A DNA stretch of 16,185 bases from Alphaproteobacteria bacterium CG11_big_fil_rev_8_21_14_0_20_44_7 (GTDB lineage: Bacteria > Pseudomonadota > Alphaproteobacteria > Rickettsiales > 21-14-0-20-44-7), in assembly GCA_002787615.1 (NCBI GenBank), contig PCXJ01000031.1, positions 517 to 16,701 on the forward strand, read 5' to 3'. Positions 8,432 to 15,304 of this stretch are shown one piece after another. Both the position numbers and the translations under genes were made by a program. Under the pieces are notes generated by a model that was not told the DNA's origin, did no database searches, and saw only the letters and a list, made by a program, of their open reading frames with translations. How positions within the stretch are numbered: position 1 is the first letter of the stretch; each line of letters opens with the position of its first letter.

Positions 8432-10473
8432 GCCACCTCCTTACCATTTACATCATGCATCGCCGAGCATTCTGCCATCGTTTTTGAATTGCGCGAAAGC
8501 GGGCAGGTCATATAAAAATTGGATATCGGATATTGGAGCTGGGATTTGCTGAGTTTTTTGCTGCTAGATTTGGTTTTTTGCCATTCAACTGGCGCGATTT
8601 TATCAAAATTCGCAAAATGCGGATGTTTTTTGAACAATTCGGCGCGCAACTCTTCCAGACTATTATATTTTAGTTTCTTTCCGGCAAATTCACTCAATGC
8701 GCGGATGATTTTCCAATCCTCACGGGCATCACCCGGCGCAAGCAGAGCCTTATTTGTATGCTGAACGCGCCCTTCGATATTAAGATATATCCCGTCTTTT
8801 TCAGTATACGCCGCGCCCGGCAGAATAATATCGGCAACTTCCGCGCCCGCATCACCGTGATGCCCCTGATAAATCACAAATTTATTTTTGAGCTTTGAAG
8901 TATCAATTTCATCGGCAGCGAGCAGATAAACTACACTTAATTTTCCCGCCTCAATTTCTTTTACGCCAGATGCATTGTCCGGCGGGACGAAGCCCAAATC
9001 CAACCCCGCAACTCGACTTGCGGCGGTGTGGATAACATTATAACCGTCCCAGCCATTGGCAATTAGACCATATTTTTCGGCTAATTTTTGCGCGGATTGC
9101 TGAATCGTGAGCGAATCCTTATGAGTCAAAACACCACTACCCAGAATCAACATCGGGCGTTCGGCATTTTTGAGGATTTTTGCAAATTCATGCTTGCCGC
9201 TAACAATTTGCTCAATAATCGAAACATCATTGCCAAGCTGCGCACAATCATAAGTGAAATCCAGCGCATCACCGATATTGGCAATTTTCATGCGATTATG
9301 CAGCCAGCTTTTGCGAATTCTTGCATTTACAATCGGCGCTTCCTTACGCAAATCTGCGCCAATAATCAGCAAGGCATCGGCCTGCTCAATCCCGCTAATA
9401 TGCGTATTAAAAAGATATGAAGCGCGGTTTGTAGCATCAATTTGCGCGCCATCCTGACGGCAATCAATATTACGAATTTTCAGAGAATCGCATAATTGCT
9501 TCATCGCAAACATTGTTTCTGCATCAACCTGATCGCCTGCAACCACGCCGATTTGCTCAGGATTTACCCGCGCCAGATTTTCACCCGCTGCCGTCAACGC
9601 TTGCTCCCAGCTAACCGGAGTTAGCTTGCCGTCAATTCGCATATACGGCTTATCCAAGCGCTGCACCCGCAAACCGTCACAAGCATAGCGGGCTTTGTCG
9701 GAAATCCATTCCTCATTCACCTCATCATGGTTACGCGGCAAAATACGCATCACTTCACGCCCGCGAGTATCAATACGGATATTGCTACCAACCGCATCGG
9801 TCACATCAATACTTTCCGTCTTTTTCAACTCCCATGGGCGAGCATGGAAAGCGTATGGACGGCTGGTTAGCGCACCAACCGGACATAAATCAATCACATT
9901 TGCGGAAAGCTCCGAAGTCAGAGATTTTTGCAAATATGTGGTGATTTCAGTATGCTCGCCGCGATTCAATGCGCCCATTTCCGAAACTCCGGCAACGTCA
10001 TCGCAAAAGCGTATGCAACGCGTGCAATGGATGCAACGCGTCATATGGGTTTTGATTAGCGGCCCCATATATTTTTCCGGCACGGCACGCTTATTTTCAT
10101 CATAACGGCTTGCCCCACTGCCAAAATATAAGGATTGGTCTTGCAAATCACACTCACCGCCTTGGTCACAAATCGGACAGTCAAGCGGATGATTAATGAG
10201 CAAAAATTCCATCACGCCTTCGCGCGCCTTTTTGACCATTGGTGAATTTGTGTGGACTTTCATCCCCTCATTGACCGGCATTGCACAGGATGCAACGGGT
10301 TTTGGTGGCCCGCCCTCAACTTCAACCAAGCACATGCGGCAATTTCCGGCTACGGCCAAACGCTCATGATAACAAAAGCGCGGAATTTCAATATCCAATT
10401 GCTCAGCCGCCTGAATAATCAGCGTACCCGGCTCTACCTCTAACTCTTTTCCATCAATGGTAACTTTTGGCAT
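8428..10473 (-). CDS. nuoG: NADH-quinone oxidoreductase subunit G (three Fe-S clusters)
   Basis: NuoG is the large peripheral-arm subunit that relays electrons from the NADH/FMN module to NuoI. The N-terminal part has a [2Fe-2S] ferredoxin domain with Cys 34, 45, 48 and 63 (N1b). Then follows the His/Cys set His 95, Cys 99, 102, 108 (N3), and Cys 147, 150, 153, 197 (N4). A degenerate molybdopterin-oxidoreductase-like domain with no cofactor follows, from about residue 220. The extra cysteine motif for cluster N7 found in E. coli is absent, as in mitochondria and Alphaproteobacteria. The length of 681 is usual for this type. The C-terminal YMTCPLSRNSKTMAECS resembles the standard alphaproteobacterial tail. 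It starts 22 bases after glmM with no evident Shine-Dalgarno site, and nuoA-F are not upstream. Confidence 0.97.
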   Translation of the reverse strand: MPKVTIDGKELEVEPGTLIIQAAEQLDIEIPRFCYHERLAVAGNCRMCLVEVEGGPPKPVASCAMPVNEGMKVHTNSPMVKKAREGVMEFLLINHPLDCPICDQGGECDLQDQSLYFGSGASRYDENKRAVPEKYMGPLIKTHMTRCIHCTRCIRFCDDVAGVSEMGALNRGEHTEITTYLQKSLTSELSANVIDLCPVGALTSRPYAFHARPWELKKTESIDVTDAVGSNIRIDTRGREVMRILPRNHDEVNEEWISDKARYACDGLRVQRLDKPYMRIDGKLTPVSWEQALTAAGENLARVNPEQIGVVAGDQVDAETMFAMKQLCDSLKIRNIDCRQDGAQIDATNRASYLFNTHISGIEQADALLIIGADLRKEAPIVNARIRKSWLHNRMKIANIGDALDFTYDCAQLGNDVSIIEQIVSGKHEFAKILKNAERPMLILGSGVLTHKDSLTIQQSAQKLAEKYGLIANGWDGYNVIHTAASRVAGLDLGFVPPDNASGVKEIEAGKLSVVYLLAADEIDTSKLKNKFVIYQGHHGDAGAEVADIILPGAAYTEKDGIYLNIEGRVQHTNKALLAPGDAREDWKIIRALSEFAGKKLKYNSLEELRAELFKKHPHFANFDKIAPVEWQKTKSSSKKLSKSQLQYPISNFYMTCPLSRNSKTMAECSAMHDVNGKEVA
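8435..8442 (-). promoter_or_regulatory. Strong Shine-Dalgarno site deciding the nuoH GTG start
   Basis: AAGGAGGT on the minus strand is a near-perfect complement of the 16S rRNA 3' end. It lies 3 bases before the GTG (about 5 from the AAGGAG core) and is encoded by the last sense codons of nuoG (Lys-Glu-Val). It is the strongest ribosome-binding site I saw in the window and compensates for a non-ATG start. Confidence 0.8.
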
Positions 10474-10495
10474 GCTGGTTTTTTACAACGAATTC

Positions 10496-11839
10496 CTAAG
10501 AATTCAAGCTTTCTATGATGGAATTGGCGGTTTGCTCAATTTGTTTTTCATCGCGTCCTTCTGCCATCACACGTATTAACGGCTCAGTGCCGGATTTACG
10601 GATTAATATCCGCCCACTGCTTGCCAGAGCTTTCTCCGCCGCATCTATAGTGGCTTGGGCATTGGCTATTAGCTCATCGGGATTTCGGGATGGGTCGTAG
10701 CGGAAATTTTTCAATATTTGTGGAAATGGCTCAAAAACATGTGCTAATTCACTCGCTTTCTTGGATTTTTCAACCATTACTGCCAAAAATTGGATAGCTG
10801 CCAGAATACCGTCACCTGTTGTTGAATAATCACTCAAAATTATATGCCCGCTTTGCTCGCCACCAACATTAAAATCTTTTTCACGCATATATTCGGAAAC
10901 ATATCTGTCGCCCACTTGGGTACGATGTAAATCCAAGCCGTTATCCTTCAGATAATGCTCCAGCCCAAGATTTGACATCACAGTAGCAACAATTCCGTTG
11001 CCGCGCAGCACGCCCTCCTCTTTCAGATGCAGAGCAATCACCGCCATCAACTGGTCGCCATCAATCAAATTCCCCTTTTCATCGGCAAGCACAACCCGAT
11101 CAGCATCGCCATCCAGAGCTATTCCCAAATCCGCGCCCTCTTGCTTGACCATGTCCTGCATTGCCTGCGGTTTGGTTGAGCCGCAATTTTCATTGATATT
11201 ATAGCCGTTGGGCTTATCGGCCATTGCAATAACCTCTGCGCCCAACTCATGGAAAACCAGTGCCGCAACATGATACGCAGCGCCATTTGCCGAATCAACC
11301 ACCACCTTAACATTTTCCAGCGTTTTAGATTTGGGAAAAGCGGTTTTGATATATTCAATATATCTTCCACGAACATTTTCCAACCTTTCAGCCCGCCCTA
11401 ATTTTGAGGAATCCACCAATTTGGCAGTTAAATCAGAATCCATCAAAGCTTCGATTTGCCGTTCAATTTCATCACTTGGCTTCAGCCCGTTAGAATCAAA
11501 AACCTTGATTCCATTATCATGATACGGATTGTGCGAGGCAGAAATCATCACGCCGATATCAGCGCGCATCGAACGGGTGAGCATGGCAATTGCCGGAGTT
11601 GGCATTGGGCCAACCTGAATCACATCCATCCCCATTGCAGTAAATCCGGAAACCAAAGCCGATTCTACCATATAGCCGGAACGCCGCGTATCTTTGCCGA
11701 TAATTACCTTATGTTTATGCGTGCCTTCATGGAAATATGCACCCGCCGCCATACCAAAACGCAAGGCAATTTCTGGCGTCATCGGAAATTTATTTGCCGT
11801 GCCGCGAATTCCATCTGTTCCGAAATATTTCTTTTGCAT
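10496..11839 (-). CDS. glmM: Phosphoglucosamine mutase
   Basis: GlmM converts glucosamine-6-phosphate to glucosamine-1-phosphate, on the route to UDP-GlcNAc for peptidoglycan and lipopolysaccharide. The 447-residue protein has all four domain signatures of the alpha-D-phosphohexomutase family: the N-terminal KYFGTDGIRG, the catalytic phosphoserine Ser 102 in SASHNPYHDNG, metal-binding DGDADR (243-248), sugar-binding GGEQSGH (326-332) and phosphate-binding RKSGTEPLIR (414-423). Ser 102 and the GEQSGH form separate it from phosphomannomutases. The start ATG at 11839 lies 29 bases after ridA with no clear ribosome-binding site. In many Alphaproteobacteria glmM is in the ftsH-folP-glmM neighbourhood; here ridA takes the middle place. 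Confidence 0.97.
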   Translation of the reverse strand: MQKKYFGTDGIRGTANKFPMTPEIALRFGMAAGAYFHEGTHKHKVIIGKDTRRSGYMVESALVSGFTAMGMDVIQVGPMPTPAIAMLTRSMRADIGVMISASHNPYHDNGIKVFDSNGLKPSDEIERQIEALMDSDLTAKLVDSSKLGRAERLENVRGRYIEYIKTAFPKSKTLENVKVVVDSANGAAYHVAALVFHELGAEVIAMADKPNGYNINENCGSTKPQAMQDMVKQEGADLGIALDGDADRVVLADEKGNLIDGDQLMAVIALHLKEEGVLRGNGIVATVMSNLGLEHYLKDNGLDLHRTQVGDRYVSEYMREKDFNVGGEQSGHIILSDYSTTGDGILAAIQFLAVMVEKSKKASELAHVFEPFPQILKNFRYDPSRNPDELIANAQATIDAAEKALASSGRILIRKSGTEPLIRVMAEGRDEKQIEQTANSIIESLNS

Positions 11840-11868
11840 AGAAGCTATATTTAGAGCCCGTTTATATA

Positions 11869-12300
11869 TTAAACCTCAAAAATCGCGTCCACCTCAACGG
11901 CAACACCAAGTGGCAATGAATTTGCACTAACTGCCGCGCGCGCATGCTTGCCCACAGTTTCGGCAATCAGGTCGGATGCACCGTTTGCGATTTGCGGCTG
12001 CGCGATAAAATTATCGGTAGAATTCACAAAAACACCTAAACGTATGCAAGACTTCACTTTTGATAAATCCCCGCCGAGCGCACCTTTGAGCTGCGCCAGA
12101 ACTCCCAACGCGCATTGTTGCGCCGCCTTATAGCCATCTTCCTCAGAAACATCTGCGCCCAATTTACCCTTAATTTGCGACACTTGGCCGGAGATAAAAA
12201 TCAGATTCCCTGATTTTGTAAACGGCACATAATTCGCTACCGGAATTTTTGGCTCAGGCAATTCCAAGCCAAGCTCAGCAAGTTTTGATTCTATAGTCAT
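11869..12300 (-). CDS. RidA (YjgF/YER057c/UK114) family protein
   Basis: RidA proteins hydrolyse reactive enamines and imines released by pyridoxal-phosphate enzymes, protecting other enzymes; they work as cytosolic trimers. This 143-residue member shows FTKSGNLIFISGQV (27-40), GYKAAQQCALGVLAQLKGAL (56-75), FVNSTDNF (91-98) and the C-terminal KHARAAVSANSLPLGVAVEV (118-137). The arginine matching the substrate-carboxylate Arg of E. coli RidA is Arg 121, so imine deaminase activity is plausible. The long N-terminus (LPEPKIPVANYVPF) and the QPQIANGASDL segment point to the longer YjgF-like subgroup rather than classical RidA, so the exact substrate is uncertain. The gene follows ftsH after 7 bases, and GAGGA at 12305-12309, which overlaps the ftsH stop, is a good ribosome-binding site for the ATG at 12300. 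Confidence 0.92.
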   Translation of the reverse strand: MTIESKLAELGLELPEPKIPVANYVPFTKSGNLIFISGQVSQIKGKLGADVSEEDGYKAAQQCALGVLAQLKGALGGDLSKVKSCIRLGVFVNSTDNFIAQPQIANGASDLIAETVGKHARAAVSANSLPLGVAVEVDAIFEV

Positions 12301-12307
12301 TTTTTCC

Positions 12308-14314
12308 TCATTTCTTTTTTGAATCTTTTTTAGTGGCCGGCTTCTTGGTCACCGGCTTCTTTTTAGCAGATTTTACTGTCGGTTTCTTAGATTTCACATC
12401 TTTCACCACGCCTTTGGAAGGGATATTGGATTTGCGCAAAATTCTGATTTCCGCAGCTTTGCCTGCGCCGCCGCCAACCCTTTGCTTTTTCAATTTCCCT
12501 GCGAATAATTCTTTAATCTCATCACCCGACAAAGTTTCATATTCCAGCAATGCTTGCGCTAACTTTTCCAATTGCGCAGAATTTTTCTTCAAAATTGCCT
12601 CAGCACGTTTATAAGCTTTATCAAGGATAAGCTTTATTTCTTCATCAATTTTCTTTTTTGTCGAGGCAGAAACTTTTTGCTTGGCAAAATACGCATCATT
12701 ATCATCGGAAAAATCAATCGGCCCCAGCTCTTTGCTCAGCCCCCAACGCATCACCATATTAGTTGCTAAATTAGTTGCCATTGAGATATCAGATTGCGCG
12801 CCTGTAGTTACAGCTTTTTCGCCAAAAATCATCTCTTCAGCAATTCTGCCGCCGTAAGCAACTGCCAAATCTGCCTCTAATTTCTCCAAGCTAACCGATA
12901 AGCGGTCACGCTCCGGCAAGCGCATCACAAGCCCAAGTGCGCGCCCACGGGGGATTATGGTAGCCTTGTGAATCGGGTCGGAAGCCGGGCATTGCATAGC
13001 AACAACCGCATGTCCGGCTTCGTGGTATGCAGTTAACGCTTTTTCCTCTTCACTCATAACCAGTGAACGACGCTCTGCACCCATCATCACCTTGTCTTTT
13101 GCCTCTTCCAGCTCGCGCATCGTAATCATTTTTTTGTTGCGCCGCGCTGCAATCAGAGCTGCCTCATTGGCAATATTCGCAAGCTCCGCACCTGAAAACC
13201 CCGGAGTTCCGCGCGCAATAATCTGCGGTTCAACATCGGGGGCAAGCGGGAGTTTTTTCAAATGCACTTCCAAAATCGCCTCACGTCCGGCAACATCAGG
13301 AGATGGTACGACTATTTGTCTGTCAAAACGTCCGGGACGAAGCAGAGCCGGATCAAGCACATCGGCACGATTGGTTGCTGCCATGATAATAACGCCCTCA
13401 TTCGTATCAAACCCATCCATCTCAACCAAAAGCTGGTTTAATGTCTGCTCGCGCTCTTCATGACTACCGCCCATTCCTGAGCTACGCTTACGACCAACCG
13501 CGTCAATCTCATCAATAAATATTATGCATGGCGCATTTTTTTTGCCTTGCTCAAACATATCACGAACACGACTTGCACCAACACCAACAAACATTTCCAC
13601 AAAATCAGAGCCGGAAATTGAGAAAAACGGTACGCCCGCCTCACCGGCAATTGCGCGTGCTAGCAAAGTCTTACCAGTTCCCGGAGGGCCTGCAAGCAAT
13701 ACACCACGCGGAATTTTCGCGCCCAATTTCTGAAATTTTGCCGGAGTTTTGAGGAAATCAATAATCTCCGTGACTTCCTCTTTCGCCTCTTCCATGCCAG
13801 CAACATCATTAAGCGTTACTTTTTTACCGCTCCCATCCATTAATTTTGAGCGCGATTTACCAAAACCAAATGGCCCACCGCCGCCTGCACCGCCGCCTTT
13901 TCCACCACCGCCATGCATCTGACGCATAAAATATATCCACACCCCGATGAGTAAAATTATCGGCAACCAGTTTAGAATCGTCAACCACAGGCTGGAAACC
14001 TGACTGCTATCTTTTTCAATATTGAAATTCACATTATTCGCCTCAAGCAGCTCAATCAGATTTTCTCCGGCAATCGCATATGATGAGAAACCGCTACCGT
14101 CAGAAAATTTACCTTTAAGCTGGAAGCCGCGCAATTCTGTACCTTCTATCTCCAGATTTACGACTTCTCCGCTTCTTATCTTTTCACGCACCAGCGAATA
14201 AGTTTTCTCCGGATACATAGCGGATTTATTTGCATCCACCATCATTTGTGAAACAAAAAGCAATGCTAGAAACAGCAAAATCCAAATGAATACGTTCTTT
14301 CCCATATTTTTCAT
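12308..14314 (-). CDS. ftsH: ATP-dependent zinc metalloprotease FtsH with lysine-rich C-terminal tail
   Basis: FtsH is a hexameric inner-membrane AAA+ protease that extracts and degrades misassembled membrane proteins and regulators. Two transmembrane helices (about 7-24 and 109-130) flank a periplasmic domain. A glycine-rich linker follows (134-147). The AAA module has Walker A GPPGTGKT (209-216), pore motif MFVGVG (241-246), Walker B IIFIDEID (264-271) and the second region of homology TNRADVLDPALLRPGRFDR (314-332). The zinc protease site is HEAGH (431-435) with Asp 509 in GAQSDI as third ligand. The C-terminal part is unusual: after about residue 607 comes a 60-residue tail in which 14 of the last 28 residues are lysine. 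Start ATGs are at 14314 or 14305, neither with a Shine-Dalgarno site; I used the first. A promoter candidate lies directly upstream. Confidence 0.97.
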   Translation of the reverse strand: MKNMGKNVFIWILLFLALLFVSQMMVDANKSAMYPEKTYSLVREKIRSGEVVNLEIEGTELRGFQLKGKFSDGSGFSSYAIAGENLIELLEANNVNFNIEKDSSQVSSLWLTILNWLPIILLIGVWIYFMRQMHGGGGKGGGAGGGGPFGFGKSRSKLMDGSGKKVTLNDVAGMEEAKEEVTEIIDFLKTPAKFQKLGAKIPRGVLLAGPPGTGKTLLARAIAGEAGVPFFSISGSDFVEMFVGVGASRVRDMFEQGKKNAPCIIFIDEIDAVGRKRSSGMGGSHEEREQTLNQLLVEMDGFDTNEGVIIMAATNRADVLDPALLRPGRFDRQIVVPSPDVAGREAILEVHLKKLPLAPDVEPQIIARGTPGFSGAELANIANEAALIAARRNKKMITMRELEEAKDKVMMGAERRSLVMSEEEKALTAYHEAGHAVVAMQCPASDPIHKATIIPRGRALGLVMRLPERDRLSVSLEKLEADLAVAYGGRIAEEMIFGEKAVTTGAQSDISMATNLATNMVMRWGLSKELGPIDFSDDNDAYFAKQKVSASTKKKIDEEIKLILDKAYKRAEAILKKNSAQLEKLAQALLEYETLSGDEIKELFAGKLKKQRVGGGAGKAAEIRILRKSNIPSKGVVKDVKSKKPTVKSAKKKPVTKKPATKKDSKKK

Positions 14315-14320
14315 AGATTT

Positions 14321-14349
14321 TATATAAGCATAGTGTGGTTATTTCTCAA
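14321..14349 (-). promoter_or_regulatory. Candidate promoter of ftsH, heat-shock-like
   Basis: On the minus strand a -35-like TTGAGA (14344-14349, in the last tilS codons) is followed by 17 bases and a -10-like TATATA (14321-14326). Read another way, GTTG, 18 bases, CTTATAT matches the alphaproteobacterial heat-shock (RpoH) consensus CTTG-N17/18-CYTATNT except at the first base. The -10 box ends 6 bases before the ftsH ATG, so a transcript would start at or next to it. The match is short and AT-rich, so chance is possible. Confidence 0.35.
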
Positions 14350-15304
14350 CCGTAATAATAACCTTGCCGCGCTTCGGCGTGAAAATTAGGTTTGCGAGAG
14401 TTTTCTTTTCCCCATTCAGAATTGAGCTTCTCAGCTTCTTGAGCTTTTCGAAGCGCGGGCGGTATTCAGGCTTTGCAAGCTTATCAATTAGCGTAATTAA
14501 AAGCCGAAAAGCGATTTCATCATGCAGGGAATTAAATTTATCTCTATCCAAAATCAGGTGATTATCTCCTTCCTCAACGCACTCCGCATAGGCCTGCTCA
14601 GTTTGCATCTCCAGATAATCGCGGACACGGCGCATATTTTCTGCCATATCGTTGATACGTGAGGTAATCAGCTCAGCATCTTCCAACCCTGCCAGCGCCA
14701 TACGCAGCTTGTTGCGGGCATATTTGTCGGTATGATTAGACGCATCTTCCATCCAGCTTATATTTACTTCTTCCAGCGTGGAAATAAGGCGTGATTTGGT
14801 GATAGGCAAAAGCGGGCGGATGATTTGAATGCCATTAATCTCAGTTTGCGCCCTAATACCCGAAAGACCATCTACACCGCTTCCGCGCGCAAGCTTTAAT
14901 AGCACGGTTTCAGCATTATCATCCGCATGATGCGCGGTTGCGAGATGGGTGATATTGTGAGCTTTGCAATAATCCGTCATAAGTTGATAGCGTAGCTTAC
15001 GCGCCTCAGCCTGCAAATTTGAGCCAAACTCTTTATCAATTGTGATGATATGGGAAGTAATACCTAAATCACTCAATATCTCAGCACTTTTATGAGCTTC
15101 TTCGGCAGATTCTTCCCTAATTCCATGGTCAATTATCAGTGCCGTTACATCGTAGCTTTTTGCAGCAAGATAAGCCAGCGCCATGCTATCCACCCCGCCG
15201 GAACAGGCGCAGGCTAATTTTGCAGGAAGTTGAAAATCCGCGCAAAGCGCAAGAAATTCCGGCGTGCTAATCGGGCTATGCAAGAGATTGCTATTTGCAG
15301 CCAA
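14339..15304 (-). CDS. tilS: tRNA(Ile)-lysidine synthase (TTG start)
   Basis: TilS converts the wobble cytidine of the CAU-anticodon tRNA-Ile to lysidine, which makes it read AUA instead of AUG; AUA codons are used in this window. The PP-loop ATP-pyrophosphatase motif SGGVDS is at residues 35-40, the HHADDNAET motif at 125-133, and the EDASNHTDKYARNKLR region at 186-201 is typical of the family. At 321 residues it has the N-terminal catalytic domain and the following tRNA-binding region, but lacks the extra C-terminal domain of the 432-residue E. coli enzyme; shorter forms are known. The start is TTG at 15304: an in-frame stop lies two codons upstream, and GAGGGAG at 15314-15320 is well placed. 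It overlaps the end of cpoB by 14 bases and precedes ftsH by 24. Confidence 0.95.
   Translation of the reverse strand: MAANSNLLHSPISTPEFLALCADFQLPAKLACACSGGVDSMALAYLAAKSYDVTALIIDHGIREESAEEAHKSAEILSDLGITSHIITIDKEFGSNLQAEARKLRYQLMTDYCKAHNITHLATAHHADDNAETVLLKLARGSGVDGLSGIRAQTEINGIQIIRPLLPITKSRLISTLEEVNISWMEDASNHTDKYARNKLRMALAGLEDAELITSRINDMAENMRRVRDYLEMQTEQAYAECVEEGDNHLILDRDKFNSLHDEIAFRLLITLIDKLAKPEYRPRFEKLKKLRSSILNGEKKTLANLIFTPKRGKVIITVEK

Noticed and set aside
10009..10043. Near-repeat of GCAACGCGT within nuoG
   Set aside because: It arises from the repeated Thr-Arg-Cys-Ile codons of the N4 cluster motif, not from a DNA repeat element.
9695..10105. Plus-strand open frame of 136 codons opposite nuoG
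   Set aside because: It lies wholly opposite the Fe-S ligand region of nuoG, has no recognisable protein features, and its composition mirrors the antisense of conserved codons.
10490..10505. Hairpin GAATTC-CTAA-GAATTC at the glmM stop codon
   Set aside because: The 6-base stem is AT-rich and no T run follows in the direction of transcription, so it is not a credible terminator between glmM and nuoG.
11456..11854. Plus-strand open frame of 132 codons opposite the start of glmM
   Set aside because: It is entirely antisense to the conserved catalytic part of glmM, with no domain and no supporting neighbours on that strand.
11840..11868. AT-rich boxes upstream of glmM (TTAATA, TATAGC) as a promoter
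   Set aside because: Each matches only 4 of 6 consensus bases in a 29-base AT-rich gap, which is within chance expectation.
12310..12370. Short tandem-like repeats of GGCTTCTT and related units
   Set aside because: These encode the Lys-Lys-Pro repeats of the FtsH tail; there is no spacer pattern of a CRISPR array and no sign of a mobile element.
13092..13463. Plus-strand open frame of 123 codons opposite ftsH
   Set aside because: It is antisense to the AAA domain; the serine- and alanine-rich translation is typical of a reverse-strand shadow.
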